The notes under the pieces were generated by a model. It was given only the letters and a program-made list of their open reading frames with translations. It ran no database searches and had not been told where the DNA came from. A stretch of 64,000 bases of DNA from Effrenium voratum (lineage: Eukaryota; Sar; Dinophyceae; Suessiales; Symbiodiniaceae): NCBI GenBank assembly GCA_963377175.1, contig CAUJNA010002890.1, positions 403,501-467,500 of the forward strand, read 5' to 3'. Position 1 is the first letter of the stretch. The number at the start of each line of letters is the position of its first letter. Positions 49,680 through 60,768 of the stretch are shown one piece after another. The translations under genes were made by a program, and so were the position numbers.

Positions 49680-49900
49680 CGAAGTTCCTTGGTGAATCGT
49701 CCGGTTCAACTTAGGCTTTTTTGTTTTTTTCATACTTGTTTTTTAAACCTGGAGTCTCCATGACCCTTAAAATAATGGGGGTCATTGACCCATTTTTAGA
49801 GGGTCATGGAGACTCCAGGTAGTTGGTTTAGTGGAGTGTTGTTTGGTTTTTTGGGGTGTCCATTTCACCTACGAGATGTTAAACTGTTTGCCCAGGTTTG
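49680..49900 (+). repeat. Family T repeat with nested B
   Basis: T left part (CGTCCGGTTCAACTTAGG) and right part (TAGTTGGTTTAGTGGAGTG) are separated by a B element at 49,748-49,819. Other T copies run through without it. Confidence 0.75.
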
Positions 49901-50094
49901 GAACCCCCCGAGAGAGATTCATTTTGACGGATTCAGAGCCGCCATTGGAATCATGACTCACTTGGGCCACTTGCAATCAACACCCGGGCCCGTCGCCGGA
50001 CATATTTGCGGCCGTCTTTAAACTTCCTTACATGGGTTTGGTTAGACCATTTTAATATCCATCAGTCTTGATTTGATTGTGGCTCACTTAGGGC
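49901..50094 (-). mobile_element. Family S element, reverse, partial
   Basis: AATCATGACTCACTTGG at about 49,949 and TTGATTTGATTGTGGCTCAC at 50,067. A GC-rich stretch between (GPVAGHICGRL) is open but uncertain. Confidence 0.45.
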
Positions 50095-50232
50095 TACTTG
50101 GATGTCCAACCAACTTAGTAAGTAGCTTGCAACCGTGGCTATAATATTTGGGGGAACTGGGGTTTTCGTCCCCTTAAAGTCCCCTTAAACGCATGGTAAA
50201 CTACTTGCCTGCCGTTAGTTGAACATCCACGT
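50095..50232. mobile_element. Family L element
   Basis: CTACTTGGATGTCCAACCAA and AGTTGAACATCCACGTAGT are inverted ends. Confidence 0.75.
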
Positions 50233-50593
50233 AGTGACTTGCGTGCTATCCACGACCTGCTTGGGGACCATTGGCAAAGACCAAGGGACATCGCCTGTCC
50301 ATGGCTCTTTTCTGGAAAGAGGCCTGTCGAACGGCACGGGGGCCGGGGCCTTTTCCTGGAGATATGTCCTTAAGGTCGCAAGGCCTATTGCCGGATACCC
50401 CCCGCCCCCCCATAGGTGCTTGGAATTTGGAGGTAGGGGTTGCTCCAAACTTGGGTCCTAGGGAAGACCAAGGGGCGAAAGCGAAAGGCGCGCCTTTGGA
50501 GGCCACCTTTGGGCTGTTTGGAAGGGAAAGCCAAAGCCACGGTATTTCTATTAGCCTCAAAACAACAGACAGGCACTCATAGTCATACCTCCT
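50233..50593 (+). other. GC-rich, open in several frames
   Basis: Frames such as GKDQGTSPVHGSFLERGLSN and HRLSMALFWKEACRTARGPG overlap. Some may be exonic; no borders are clear. Confidence 0.25.
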
Positions 50594-50692
50594 GAGTTCC
50601 TGGGCTCTAAAATAAATAAATAAATGGGAAGGCCATTTTAGTATGCGAAGAAATCGGACTTGTCTTGGCTTATTCACCCGATGGGAAGTGCG
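50594..50692 (+). mobile_element. Family I element
   Basis: CTCCTGAGTTCCTGGGCTCT to CACCCGATGGGAAGTGCG, with (AAAT)n inside. Confidence 0.65.
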
Positions 50693-50707
50693 AATTTTAA
50701 GCCACCA

Positions 50708-50808
50708 GGTTGCATGCCGTTCAGGCGTGAGCTGTCGCCACTTCCAGCGGATGTCTCAGATGGATGTGATTCTTGGGTGCGCGCTGCCAACGTCAGGGAA
50801 GTACTTAA
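50708..50808 (+). CDS. Short exon, unidentified protein
   Basis: The frame CMPFRRELSPLPADVSDGCD, then SWVRAANVREVLKG, lies between an I and a C element. Balanced composition and two cysteines support coding. Borders overlap repeat ends, so they are approximate. Confidence 0.45.
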
Positions 50809-51027
50809 AGGGGCGATCGGGTACTTATATAGTAAGTGGGTAAGAACCATGGCTATAACCCACAAAAGCCATGGTTGTAAGTAGTGGGTTAAAACCAGGC
50901 TTACTAACCACTTACTAAGTATCCTGCTACGTTATAACCATGATTACAAGGGGGCCAACCCAAGTTTCCCTGGTTATAAACCCAGTTACAACCTACTTAC
51001 CTGGCGTTGGCAACGAACATCCAAGTT
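50809..51027. mobile_element. Family C element followed by L element
   Basis: C 50,822-50,935 (AGTAAGTGGGTAAGAACCAT to CTAACCACTTACTAAGTATC). L remnant to 51,027 (GTTGGCAACGAACATCCAAG). Confidence 0.65.
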
Positions 51028-51325
51028 GGGAGGTGGTTAAAATCTAACATTCTCTGGTACCCTGTCCACGTTTCGCGTCCAAGAAAGCAGTTTTCCGTCG
51101 GTGTCCCTTCAAAACCGGAACCCAACAAGGGTAGCCTCAAATGGCAAGCTGACATGGGGGTGTTCACCCTCCTGTCCGGGTTGCCGCGGAACCCACCAGG
51201 GAAATGGCCCCTTTCAAAGAAAAACCGTCCAAGCCAGGACCCCAAAATGGCGAACCGTTCCATGTGGACGGGAGGGGAACTCCAAAAAATGGGTTACTCG
51301 GTTACTCCCTCCACATTCACCTGCA
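51028..51325. other. Q-like repeats
   Basis: TGTCCCTTCAAAACCGGAAC and related pieces; no supported exon. Confidence 0.3.
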
Positions 51326-51376
51326 GCTAGAAGACCTGGATGCTGAAATTTGCAGGCGTGTTTTTTTGCATGCACT
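51326..51376 (+). CDS. Short exon ending at GTGAGG
   Basis: The frame LQLEDLDAEICRRVFLHAL ends at a consensus-type 5' splice site. It is acidic then basic, typical of a helix. It is short, so confidence is limited. Confidence 0.45.
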
Positions 51377-51388
51377 GGTGAGGGCGCA

Positions 51389-51588
51389 CGTGCACGAAAC
51401 ACATGATGCAAGCTTATGAGAATGCAAGGAAGCACTTCTCAAAAGCCATGTCCAGAATTTTCTTTGTGCCTTTGCCGCACTTTGTCCTTGGTTCTGTAAT
51501 GGCTGTGGAGGGTTTCGATCATACCTGCCCCCATCATGAACCATGTCCTGAGCACATGATTTCGCTTTGTTACCCCAGCCTCTTTTGA
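51389..51588 (+). CDS. Probable exon, histidine/cysteine-rich end
   Basis: An open frame follows an in-frame TGA: KHMMQAYENARKHFSKAMSR, IFFVPLPHFVLGSVMAVEGF, then DHTCPHHEPCPEH and TGA at 51,586. The HTCPHHEPCPEH cluster could bind metal. The preceding exon (51,326) is in another frame, so an intron of unusual size or a different gene is implied. Family unknown. Confidence 0.5.
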
Positions 51589-51913
51589 AGGCAGTCTGCC
51601 ATGGGCTGCGCACCCTTACGGTGGGGAACCTGTACCCGCTTAGCGCAGATAGCACCTCTGCTGGAATAGGTCTGCCCCTTCTCGAAGATCTCTACATCCT
51701 CAACACAGAGTCTCAGCCTGAAATTGACAAGCCACAAAAGCCCTGCCAGCCTTGTCATAGTAAAATAGACCACGCCAACCATCCCCAATTCATTCTTGTA
51801 GGTTCCTGCGATTCAACTACCAGCCACCGCAACAGAACACAGAGGCCATGTCAATGTTCAATTCAATGGCTTTGCTTGTCGTGCAGAGGACAAAGAAGCG
51901 GTCCAATTCAGGA
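51589..51913 (+). other. Open region, possible exon
   Basis: The frame LYPLSADSTSAGIGLPLLED and PEIDKPQKPCQPCHSKIDH is open to 51,944 but runs into element H. Confidence 0.35.
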
Positions 51914-52022
51914 CCATAGATGTCCTTTTTGGTTGTTTTGGTAGAAAAATAGATGGCCCTGGTTTACCTGGTGGTTTAATCATCTACCAGAGCCATCTAT
52001 TTCCCCTAAAAGGACACCTATG
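51914..52022. mobile_element. Family H hairpin element
   Basis: Outer arms CATAGATGTCCTTTTTGG and CCTAAAAGGACACCTATG enclose inner arms AAATAGATGGCCCTGGT and ACCAGAGCCATCTATTT. Only this copy is seen. Confidence 0.8.
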
Positions 52023-52237
52023 TTCAGAACTCTGAATCTAGTGTGTGGTCCTTCGAGCTTTCCTGAAGGCGCCCTCTCCCTGAAGGTTCTTACACACGAG
52101 CTTTGGCCTTTGCATCACGGGGATCAAGCCTAAAAGCCTTGTTTGGCAAACCTCCGCCAAAAATGTACATGGAACTCGGGAGCAGACTTTGTCAGCATCA
52201 CTGCCGCTGCGGAGCATTGTTTGCTCGTGGTTCTTGA

Positions 52238-52505
52238 TGCGTGGCTTCCACTCGAGTGGCGTTTGATCGCGGAGAGGAAGGGCTAGTCCTTACTCAGGAG
52301 GATTGCTTGGAGTCAAACGCAGTCATGAACTTGACAAGCTTCGCAAAAAACAAGTCCTGTTTCGGTATCGGAGCAAGCCTTGACCACCTGGACCGGGACT
52401 GGACGATTCACAAGGAATGCCTGAGAGCACTATGTGAGGGGTGCCGCCCAGCGAACGGACGTCTCTCATTGGGGACCCCATGTTGGGGCTCCATATTGGT
52501 TTGTA
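52238..52505 (+). CDS. Exon, cysteine-containing, up to a B element
   Basis: Opens after an in-frame TGA and reads VAFDRGEEGLVLTQEDCLES, NAVMNLTSFAKNKSCFGIGA, then CLRALCEGCRPANGRLSLGT. Removing the B element with one TA keeps it open (LVCRYHGSLSLFQFLF). The last 60 bases match repeat W in reverse, which lowers trust in that part. Family unknown. Confidence 0.5.
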
Positions 52506-52598
52506 CCTGGAGTCTCCATGACCCTTAAGAAATGGGGTGAGTACCCAAAATACTGGGGTCATTGACCCATTTTTAGAGGGTCAGAAGGAGACTCCAGG
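52506..52598 (+). mobile_element. Family B element
   Basis: CCTGGAGTCTCCATGACCC to GAAGGAGACTCCAGG with TA on both sides. Confidence 0.85.
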
Positions 52599-54159
<1,561 letters not shown>

Positions 54160-54285
54160 CCCTAGTTGGTGGTTTGGATTGGTGGTTTGGGATTGGAACC
54201 CTATGGTTCTTATAGCAGGTAAAGGGGAAACAACCCCTAACCATGAAACCGCCAATTTAAACCAGCAATCAGAGAGAAGCTGAAT
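54160..54285. mobile_element. Family R element
   Basis: CCTAGTTGGTGGTTTGGATT at the left; right arm AACCGCCAATTTAAACCAGC. Confidence 0.6.
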
Positions 54286-54610
54286 TATGACAATTTGCGC
54301 AGAACACAGTCTCCAAATGTCCTTCCTCATGGGTTTGCCTCAGATTCGGGGAGCTCGCAAAATGGATAGTTCACTTTTCCTGTTCCACCAAGCCCAGAAA
54401 AGGCACGCTGAAAGCAACATGCACCTGCATAGAGTCTGGCGCAGCTTTCATGTGTTTGAAACACGCGACCCGGGTTGAAATTTCCACCCGGCCCCCTGTT
54501 GACTTCCCCAGAAGTAGCTCCCCTTTTCGATCTGTTGCTTTCTTGGAGCCCCATTGCGGTTTCCACTCAACCTCAAAGCATATTTTGCGCTTTCTTGGTC
54601 CCAATTCCAG

Positions 54611-54750
54611 CCGAGTTCAACGAGACCATGGAGCGCCCGAGCTCCCTCCCCTTCCGCGCAGGCCCCGAGATCTGCGGATTGACACCTTCGTGCAGATGCT
54701 GCTCGCGGAGACCGAACCCGAAGTGGAGGAGGTCGGAGCGGTTCCAAGGG
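54611..54750 (+). CDS. Exon with two good frames
   Basis: After AATTCCAG one frame reads EFNETMERPSSLPFRAGPEI; from the inner CGCGCAG (54,662) another reads RDLRIDTFVQMLLAETEPEV then EEVGAVP. The second has an acidic helix and a better 3' splice context. It stops at an M element. Confidence 0.5.
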
Positions 54751-54850
54751 CCGTGGCTCAAAAACCCCTAAGTACCTAAATGGGTTGCCCTGAGAAGTGG
54801 AAACATGGACCAAGACCTGTGGTTGGCCCTGTGAACCCCAAGTGAACCCG
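54751..54850 (-). mobile_element. Family M element, right end lost
   Basis: GGCCGTGGCTCAAAAAC and the inner GTGGAAACATGGACCAAGAC. Confidence 0.55.
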
Positions 54851-55384
54851 AAGGGAGAGTTGTTCCCAAGCACCCTTTAAAAGGCACCCAGACCAGTGGT
54901 GCCCTTTCTTCCCATCCGACCCTTTTTTTAACAGTAAACCAAAGGGACAAAAACACCCACCAGTTTGGGGGGCAGACCCGTATCTTTTTGGATGGGCTTC
55001 AACCTTTAAATCTAACTACAACTAGTTGCAATCAAATCCCCCTAAAAACCGTGGAAACCAGTCAAACTCCTGTCTAGAACCTGTCAAATCCCCTCTCCAA
55101 ACAAGAGTGCCCTCCTTTTTCGCCTGGCAACTGGGGTCTCGGGGGTTATGACCCACTTAGGTGCTCAAATAGGCAGAGTAAATGAGTAGCAAGCCTGGCT
55201 ATGCACTGAGGGATTGAGGGGCTGAGTCTTCCAAGACACAACATGAAACACATGGAGCCCCGAGCACAATCTTCCAGAGACACCTTCCAGAGGAGGGGAG
55301 ATGGTCTGAAGGGCAATGTAAGTTGCTAAAAAGTCAAGTACAAGGACTGTTCTTTCACTTCTATTGGCTGAAATTAATGTGTGT
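54851..55384. other. Unassigned stretch
   Basis: A-like fragment GGTGCCCTTTCTTCCC at 54,898; otherwise nothing recognised. Confidence 0.3.
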
Positions 55385-55600
55385 TGTTTTCAATTTTTTG
55401 TTTTCAAGGAAACCTATCACCACTAGAAATGCAATGTTTCGTCCATGGGACTTCAGCAAATGGACCTTTCAGGATCATAAAGCATGATGTTTGCTAGCAC
55501 CCCACAACCTAGAGTCTCCTTCTGACCCCTTAAAAATGGGATCATTACCTAAAATTATGGGGTCATGACCCATTTTTTTTGGGGTCATGGAGACTCCATG
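55385..55600 (+). mobile_element. Family D and B elements
   Basis: D at 55,385-55,468 (CTATCACCACTAGAAATGC to CAGCAAATGGA), B at 55,508-55,599. Confidence 0.65.
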
Positions 55601-56047
55601 AAGCCCATTCTCATGATTTAGGCTCTTAGAGTGTTGTACTGACGAATTCCTCGGGAGAGTGCGGAGCTGGCCGTGTGAGTTCGCCGGTTTTGGTCTTTTG
55701 GTCCGTGCCCGTGAAAGGAGGTCCACAGGGTGACAATCAAATCAAGCACCACATGCAGTTTCCATAAAAGTTGAAGCCACAAGGGATTCGTAATCATTTG
55801 ACTTTTCCCGCCCTGCCCAGCGCCCAGTTTAGCTGAGCCTTTTTCGTATCTCTTTTTGTGTGGTCTCAACATGTCCTGTTGGTTCCCCATGTTGAACGAG
55901 TTGTATTTTCGCATGATGTTTGAAGGGGACACACGTGCCATGGTCAAAAGATCTTATTTACTCGGCAGTGGTACATTTCTCGGCCAAGCTAGGAAGCTGC
56001 TAGTAGCCTAGGTCATTTGCTCACACGGTTCCTTTAGTGGAGTTGTC
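55601..56047. other. Unassigned stretch
   Basis: A minus-strand open frame of about 110 codons (55,618-55,947) lacks coding character. L-like CGGCCAAGCTAGGAAGCTGC at 55,980. Confidence 0.25.
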
Positions 56048-56150
56048 TTGTTAGTGAGCATGGACTTTATACTTGTTTGGAAGAGCACTTCAGTGGGCAA
56101 GCAAAAGTTCAGACTGTTTCTGGCCTTTTTTACTCGATCGGAAGTGAGTA
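56048..56150 (+). mobile_element. Family I element
   Basis: TGAGCATGGACTTTATACTT to TACTCGATCGGAAGTGAG. Confidence 0.65.
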
Positions 56151-56368
56151 TAACTCAAGCACTGAACTTGACCGGGCGAACATCCAAAAATGGGCTTGAG
56201 ACTAAAGCCGTCCGCCAGGACTGTGACCCATGGCTCGTCTTTCTTTAGGGACTGGGTGGTTTTCCTGCTGGCGTCCCTAAAAGCAAAACAAGAAACAAGG
56301 GGTACCAGCGCCAAAGTGCAGAGGCACCCATAGGTTTGACTTGGCCTGAAGGGTGCCCTTCGCCTTAG

Positions 56369-56572
56369 CAGCTGAATTCTGACCGTGAACTGGAGTCTTC
56401 TCCTTTCAACTACTAGGTCCCCCAGCGAAAAGCTGCCCTTTCTCACCCCTTTGTTGGTTGGGAGGGTTCCCCTACTAAAACAGACTACAGAAAAAAGGGT
56501 ACCCTTATTATTATAACCTCTCTACTGGAGAACCTAGACTATGTCACCTTTTGTTGGTTGACAAAATATTGA
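56369..56572 (+). CDS. Interrupted terminal exon (56369-56412, 56542-56572)
   Basis: After CGCCTTAG the frame reads QLNSDRELESSPFN. Removing the A element with one ACTA continues YVTFCWLTKY and TGA at 56,570. Unremoved, the A element gives TAC TAG at once. The exon is short (24 codons), so chance is not excluded. Confidence 0.45.
56413..56537 (+). mobile_element. Family A element inside a short frame
   Basis: CTAGGTCCCCCAGCG and CTACTGGAGAACCTAG, ACTA on both sides. Confidence 0.9.
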
Positions 56573-56579
56573 ACAGCTG

Positions 56580-56730
56580 ACCATACTCTGGGTGGACGAA
56601 GTCGTGCGTCACCTTGAAACCCGGGAAATGATAATCTGAACAACCAACCAACGTTATGGTTGCAACTCCATGAAATTCATTTCGTGGCTCGAGACACGGA
56701 TTTCGGAACCATCCACAGTATCTTGGATGT
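56580..56730. mobile_element. Family K element, worn
   Basis: ACTCTGGGTGGACGAAGTCG and CGGAACCATCCACAGTAT; inner match is poor. Confidence 0.5.
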
Positions 56731-56804
56731 GTGGCTTTCTGGATGACTCACTTCTGAGTTCATGGACTTTTGTCACTTTTTGATTTTAGTAAAATCCACA
56801 AGTG

Positions 56805-57040
56805 AGCCACAATCGAAACCCGGCAGATGAAGGTTAGTAAGGGACAATCCCAGCCATAAACAGTTTCGGATCTCCGCCTTTGTATTTCCTGAAGCATAGT
56901 TTGGGGTCAACCATTTTAATACCCTAGGTCCCCCAGTAGTGCCCTTTTACCCCTTTTTTTGGGGAGGGTTCCCCTACTAAAACAGCCAACCTCCCTACTG
57001 GAGGACCTAGTACCGGGTTTTGAGCAAGTGAGTCAAGTGC
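56805..57040 (+). mobile_element. Family S element carrying a family A element
   Basis: S from GAGCCACAATCGAAACCCGG is broken at ATACC by A (56,934-57,010) and resumes TACCGGGTTTTGAGCAAGTG. TACC is duplicated. The intact S at 26.2 kb shows the empty site. This A copy lacks part of its core. Confidence 0.92.
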
Positions 57041-57241
57041 CCAACTCATGACTGCGCTGGCCTTCAAGACGGAGCTTTTGGAGCGCGGGATGTGCTTGAG
57101 AGGGGTCGCGGAGCCTCCCTGGGAGTCTGTTTGGGGGCCAAAAAGCCTGGCTCCTTTTTGGGCCAATGTGCTAAGGAAGTGAGTTCACCCAAACCAACCC
57201 TAGATGAACCCTACACCCCACCCCCAAACCCACTCGATCGG
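57041..57241. other. Possible exon and I ends
   Basis: A GC-rich part at 57,070-57,130 is open (LERGRGASLGVCLGAKKPGS); I-type ends at 57,150-57,184 and 57,228-57,241. Confidence 0.3.
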
Positions 57242-57375
57242 ACGCGGATGTCACGTTTTTCGGCGCCTCGGCGCGTGCGTACCCCGCGAGGTGTTGCTGT
57301 TCCCAGATGGCAGCTGGCAGAAGGGGGAGGCGGTTGAGCGCCTGAGTCCCGGAATCTCGAAGGGCCAACCCCCGT
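57242..57375 (+). CDS. GC-rich exon, unidentified protein
   Basis: Just after an I end (CACTCGATCGGA), one frame reads CHVFRRLGACVPREVLLFPD, then GSWQKGEAVERLSPGISKG. Another plus frame is open. The FPDGSW and GEAVERLSPG phrases read like protein. The borders are approximate. Confidence 0.45.
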
Positions 57376-58329
57376 TGGGAACCGCGGGAACCTCCCCCTT
57401 CAAAAGGCTGATTCTATAGGTTACATGAACCCATGTGGATCCTCAGGGAGGCTATGGGGAGGGGGGAGCCCCCAATTTTAAGGCTGATCCTCGGCTTATC
57501 CAGAAATACCCTCACTCATCTTACTTTCCATTTAATGTTGACCCCAGATTCATGCACCGGTTCTACTAGAACGGAGGGTGTGTGTGTGTGTTTTCCCGTC
57601 CAAAAGTTGTCCGAATCCAACTACTAAACGGAACTGGATACCCCAGCTCTCAAAATCATCCAGGGGTCAAAGGCTGATTGCATAGGTCCCTTTATTAACC
57701 CCTGGTATGACCCCCTGGTTGATGGGTTACTAGAACGTTAGTTTGGCTTAATTATTGGGAGGAGAAGTCCTAAGTGCACGCCAGGCACCAGTTGGGAGGG
57801 ATCAAGCCCTACGAATTGGCGAAGTTTCTGACCACCTGGTCGACCACTAAGATCTTTACAGTGGGGGAGGGGAGTTAGAAAGTTCCCAGTGGATTGTTAG
57901 CCCCTTTCGACACCCAACCCCAGACGGCCGTGTGAAATGCAGTTGTATCGTGGGTGATGGTAGATGCACAGGTTGTGGGGAAACAAATGGGATGACTAAA
58001 CCGAATGGGGGAATGCCATACGCAAACACGACCAAAAACAACTAGAGCCAAAAGTGTGGGTTGTGTGAAATAGAACCCTCAAACATGTGTGGTGTCCTTT
58101 TAGATTCCCTTCAAATCAACCCCAAAAGGGGTCCGGGGTACTATCAAGGCCTAATACTTTGAGCGGACTTGCGGGGTTCTTTAACACCATGTTTTAGTCA
58201 TGATTGTAGTGTTAAACAAGCAAATGTTTAGCCTCGTATTTCCCCGAATAATTTTCCGATCCCTGAAATGGGTGTGTTGAATTCCCGTTAAACCAGCTCC
58301 TTGTCTTCGGGGTATCTTTACACGAGCCG
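57376..58329. other. Repeat-bearing, gene-poor stretch
   Basis: G element remnant at 57,534-57,670 (AATGTTGACCCCAGATTCAT, right end missing). No exon is recognised elsewhere. Confidence 0.35.
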
Positions 58330-58460
58330 CTTCCACATGCCGCTCAGCCGCTCGGCCGAAGCCGTCGCACGCCACCGGCCGGCTCCCCGTCTGAGGCGAG
58401 CCGTCGCGTTCCTCCTCCCCAGCCCGAGCCCGGGCAAATCCGCTGGTTGAGGCGAATGCC
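58330..58460. other. GC-rich island, possible exon
   Basis: Open on the minus strand (ACDGFGRAAERHVEAARVKI) and on the plus strand. The strand is undecided. Confidence 0.3.
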
Positions 58461-58506
58461 GGCTGGGCGGACGGATCTTTAGCCGTTTCGAGGAAAGGTT
58501 TTACGG

Positions 58507-58621
58507 GGGCTGGGGGGGAGGGAGGGGAGGGGGAGGGAGCCCAAATCAGCCCTAAATAAGGCCTTAATAAGGAGATAATAAGTTGTTTTTTGGCTCCCTC
58601 CCTCCTTTCCAGCCCCCATGA
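58507..58621. mobile_element. Family V element
   Basis: GGGGGCTGGGGGGGAGGGAG and CCTTTCCAGCCCCCATG with CAGCCCTAAATAAGGCC inside; partner of 30,811. Confidence 0.75.
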
Positions 58622-59044
58622 ATGTTTGGCTCTTCAACCGGCTGTTGCCACAATTTGGCTCTTCCGCCAGTCGGAGGTCACAAGTTGTCATTGACACGAT
58701 GATTGGGGTACAATTTGCTTTGGGGAGGTCAGTGCAAGGCGTTTCTTTCCGATGTCAGATGTCGCTTGCCGTTTCTTTGTAGCTAGCTTCAAAGCCCTTG
58801 CACTTGCACGTGGTCATACTGATGCCGGAAAAGCTGGCGTCCACCTCGGTTTCCATGGTTTCTTGAAAGCTTCTCCTATTTCTGGTCATTTCCTCCCCTT
58901 GAAAGCCTAAGCGACGACCTCCTTTGGTCGATCTTGCCGGGCCAATTGGCTTCCATTGGAGGTGCGCCCTGTGGGGCAATATTTTCAACTTGAGACTTAC
59001 GAAAGAAGCGAGCTAGCACCTCTATGGTTTATATGGGGCCTTGT
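58622..59044. other. Unassigned stretch
   Basis: No element family. Open minus frames lack clear character. Confidence 0.25.
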
Positions 59045-59149
59045 CACTTCCGATCGAGTGGATAGGCCAAACAAGTTCTGGAGCTGTTTTTCTTTGTGGC
59101 ACTGAACTGGTCTTCCCAAAAAGTGACTAAGGCCCAAGAGCTCAGGAAG
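59045..59149 (-). mobile_element. Family I element, reverse
   Basis: TCACTTCCGATCGAGTGG to AAGAGCTCAGGAAG; GCCTT flanks both sides approximately. Confidence 0.7.
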
Positions 59150-59505
59150 CCTTCCTCCGAGCTGCTGCCTTTCAAGCAACCCGACACGTGAGGTGTTGGG
59201 TGCTGGCATCGGCCAAGCTGGCAAGTGGTTATAACGGTTAGACACCTGGGTTAAGGGCTTAGAAATGACTCAACCCCGCTTGGGGGGGGGGGCTTAAAGC
59301 CCAGTAATCACTCAACCCCGCTTAAGGGGGGGCTTCGAACCGGGTGATAAACCTAGGTTACCAACTTGGCCGAACACCCAAGGTGTTTACCCACGGAACC
59401 GAGCAGGTTGCCGATGCGAAGAAGGCGCGCGCAGATCGTGCGCCCTGGGCATTCAGCGGAGTTGGAGATCCGAAGGATCAAACATGGCAGATGCAGGCTT
59501 CGTGA
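59150..59505 (+). CDS. Interrupted terminal exon (59150-59195, 59386-59505)
   Basis: Removing the L element with one GGTG joins SSNPTREV and FTHGTEQVADAKKARADRAP, then WAFSGVGDPKDQTWQMQAS and TGA at 59,503. The right piece is very protein-like, with alanine/lysine helix and tryptophans. The left piece is short and touches an I repeat, so the join is moderately supported. Family unknown. Confidence 0.55.
59196..59381 (+). mobile_element. Family L element inside a coding frame
   Basis: TTGGGTGCTGGCATCGGCCA and CTTGGCCGAACACCCAA; GGTG outside both. The inside has a tandem pair of CACTCAACCCCGCTT units. Confidence 0.8.
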
Positions 59506-59797
59506 TTCCAGGGAACCGGTGTGTTCTTGTTTTGAATCACATTAGCTGCTTTGATTTTGGTTTTTCTCGTCTTGGACTGTTCACCAAGCAAGACAGTGAG
59601 CGACTTGTGATTCCAATCAAAACAACACCGGAGCCTGCTTCCAGTTACCCTTAAAGGCAACCAGGAAAAACATGAAACCGAAGGAGGCAAAAGCGTCTGG
59701 TTATCTACTACGTTTGGGTGTTTTTGCCATTTAATTTCTTGGTTTCCCCAAAAGGAAACACACAGGTGTATCTGTTTTTGCTCAATGTCCTTTGAGC
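59506..59797. other. Between two gene ends
   Basis: An open frame in another phase continues past the stop, without further support. Nothing else is recognised. Confidence 0.3.
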
Positions 59798-60399
59798 ACC
59801 CAGTTCAGGGTCATTGGTGCGGAAAACATGTTTTGAGTGTCGCTCTTTCTCCGATTTGGGTGTCCAGCACATGTTCAACGGGATCGCAGCCGCATGCTCC
59901 GGAGATGTCCATGCTGGGACTGCTGGGAGAGCCTGGCTCGACTGCGCAGGTGTGCTGACTCTCAACTAGGTCCCCCCCAGCTAGGTGCCCTTTGACCAAC
60001 TTTTTTGGGGAGAGGGTATCCCTACTAAAATAGACTACAGGAAAAATGGGTACCCTTGTTCTAACCTCTCTACTAGAGGACCTAGTCAAGATGCCGGAGC
60101 ACAAGCGCACAGTCTTCGAGAGACAGACAGATTTCACATGCGCTCGGCAGAGGGACCTGCGCAAAAAGTGGCAACCTCAGAGCCAGAGGGAGACAACAAT
60201 CACAGCCGTTGCACTAGGCTTCAAGAAGATTGGGGAGAACATGAAGGGAATGGTGTTCTATGCTGCAACACTCAGCTTTAGGGTTTTCGTGGCGTTCTTT
60301 CTGACAGATGTTCGTTGGCCGAAGAACTTCTCGAAGGGGCTGCGGGACCATCTCCCTTATGCACTGGGAAGCATTGGGGTGGGAACCAGATTGACCTAA
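59798..60399 (+). CDS. Interrupted gene, best-supported case (59798-59965, 60090-60399)
   Basis: Opens after an in-frame TGA. The first piece reads KTCFECRSFSDLGVQHMFNG, IAAACSGDVHAGTAGRAWLD and AGVLTL. Removing the A element with one TCAA continues without a break as KMPEHKRTVFERQTDFTCAR, a basic region, ITAVALGFKKIGENMKGMVF, a short hydrophobic segment (YAATLSFRVFVAFFL) and TAA at 60,397: 159 codons. Unremoved, the element starts with CAA CTAG and stops the frame. A CxxC (CFEC) and more cysteines may bind metal. Family not recognised. Confidence 0.7.
59966..60085 (+). mobile_element. Family A element inside a coding frame
   Basis: CTAGGTCCCCCCCAGC and CTACTAGAGGACCTAG; TCAA outside both. 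Confidence 0.92.
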
Positions 60400-60657
60400 A
60401 ACAAAGGGCTTATCCCTGCACGTGGCTTTGCTGGGTGTATAACCCCCGCTTAAACAAACAAGAGGCCTTGAGCCACATGACTATTGACCATGGCGTGTCT
60501 TCTGGAAGCTGACACGTGGGTCACTTGCAGATCTTCCACGCAGCCTTTCAGGTGCATCCCAACAACGATGGTTGGGTTCAGAATTACAACCGTTCAGGAT
60601 TGTCATCTAAATTTGGCCCTTGCAATTCTTTTCATGGGGGTTGAACCCTAGGGTCAA
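60400..60657. other. 3' flank, unassigned
   Basis: No exon or element is recognised after the TAA. Confidence 0.3.
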
Positions 60658-60762
60658 TGCCAATATGTATATGTATCTATATATATATATGTAAATAAAT
60701 CAATATATATATATATACACACAATATATACATATATATATATATACATATAATATACACAT
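60658..60762. repeat. AT microsatellite
   Basis: (AT)n, with TATACACACA and ATATACATAT variants. Confidence 0.95.
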
Positions 60763-60768
60763 CCCCTT

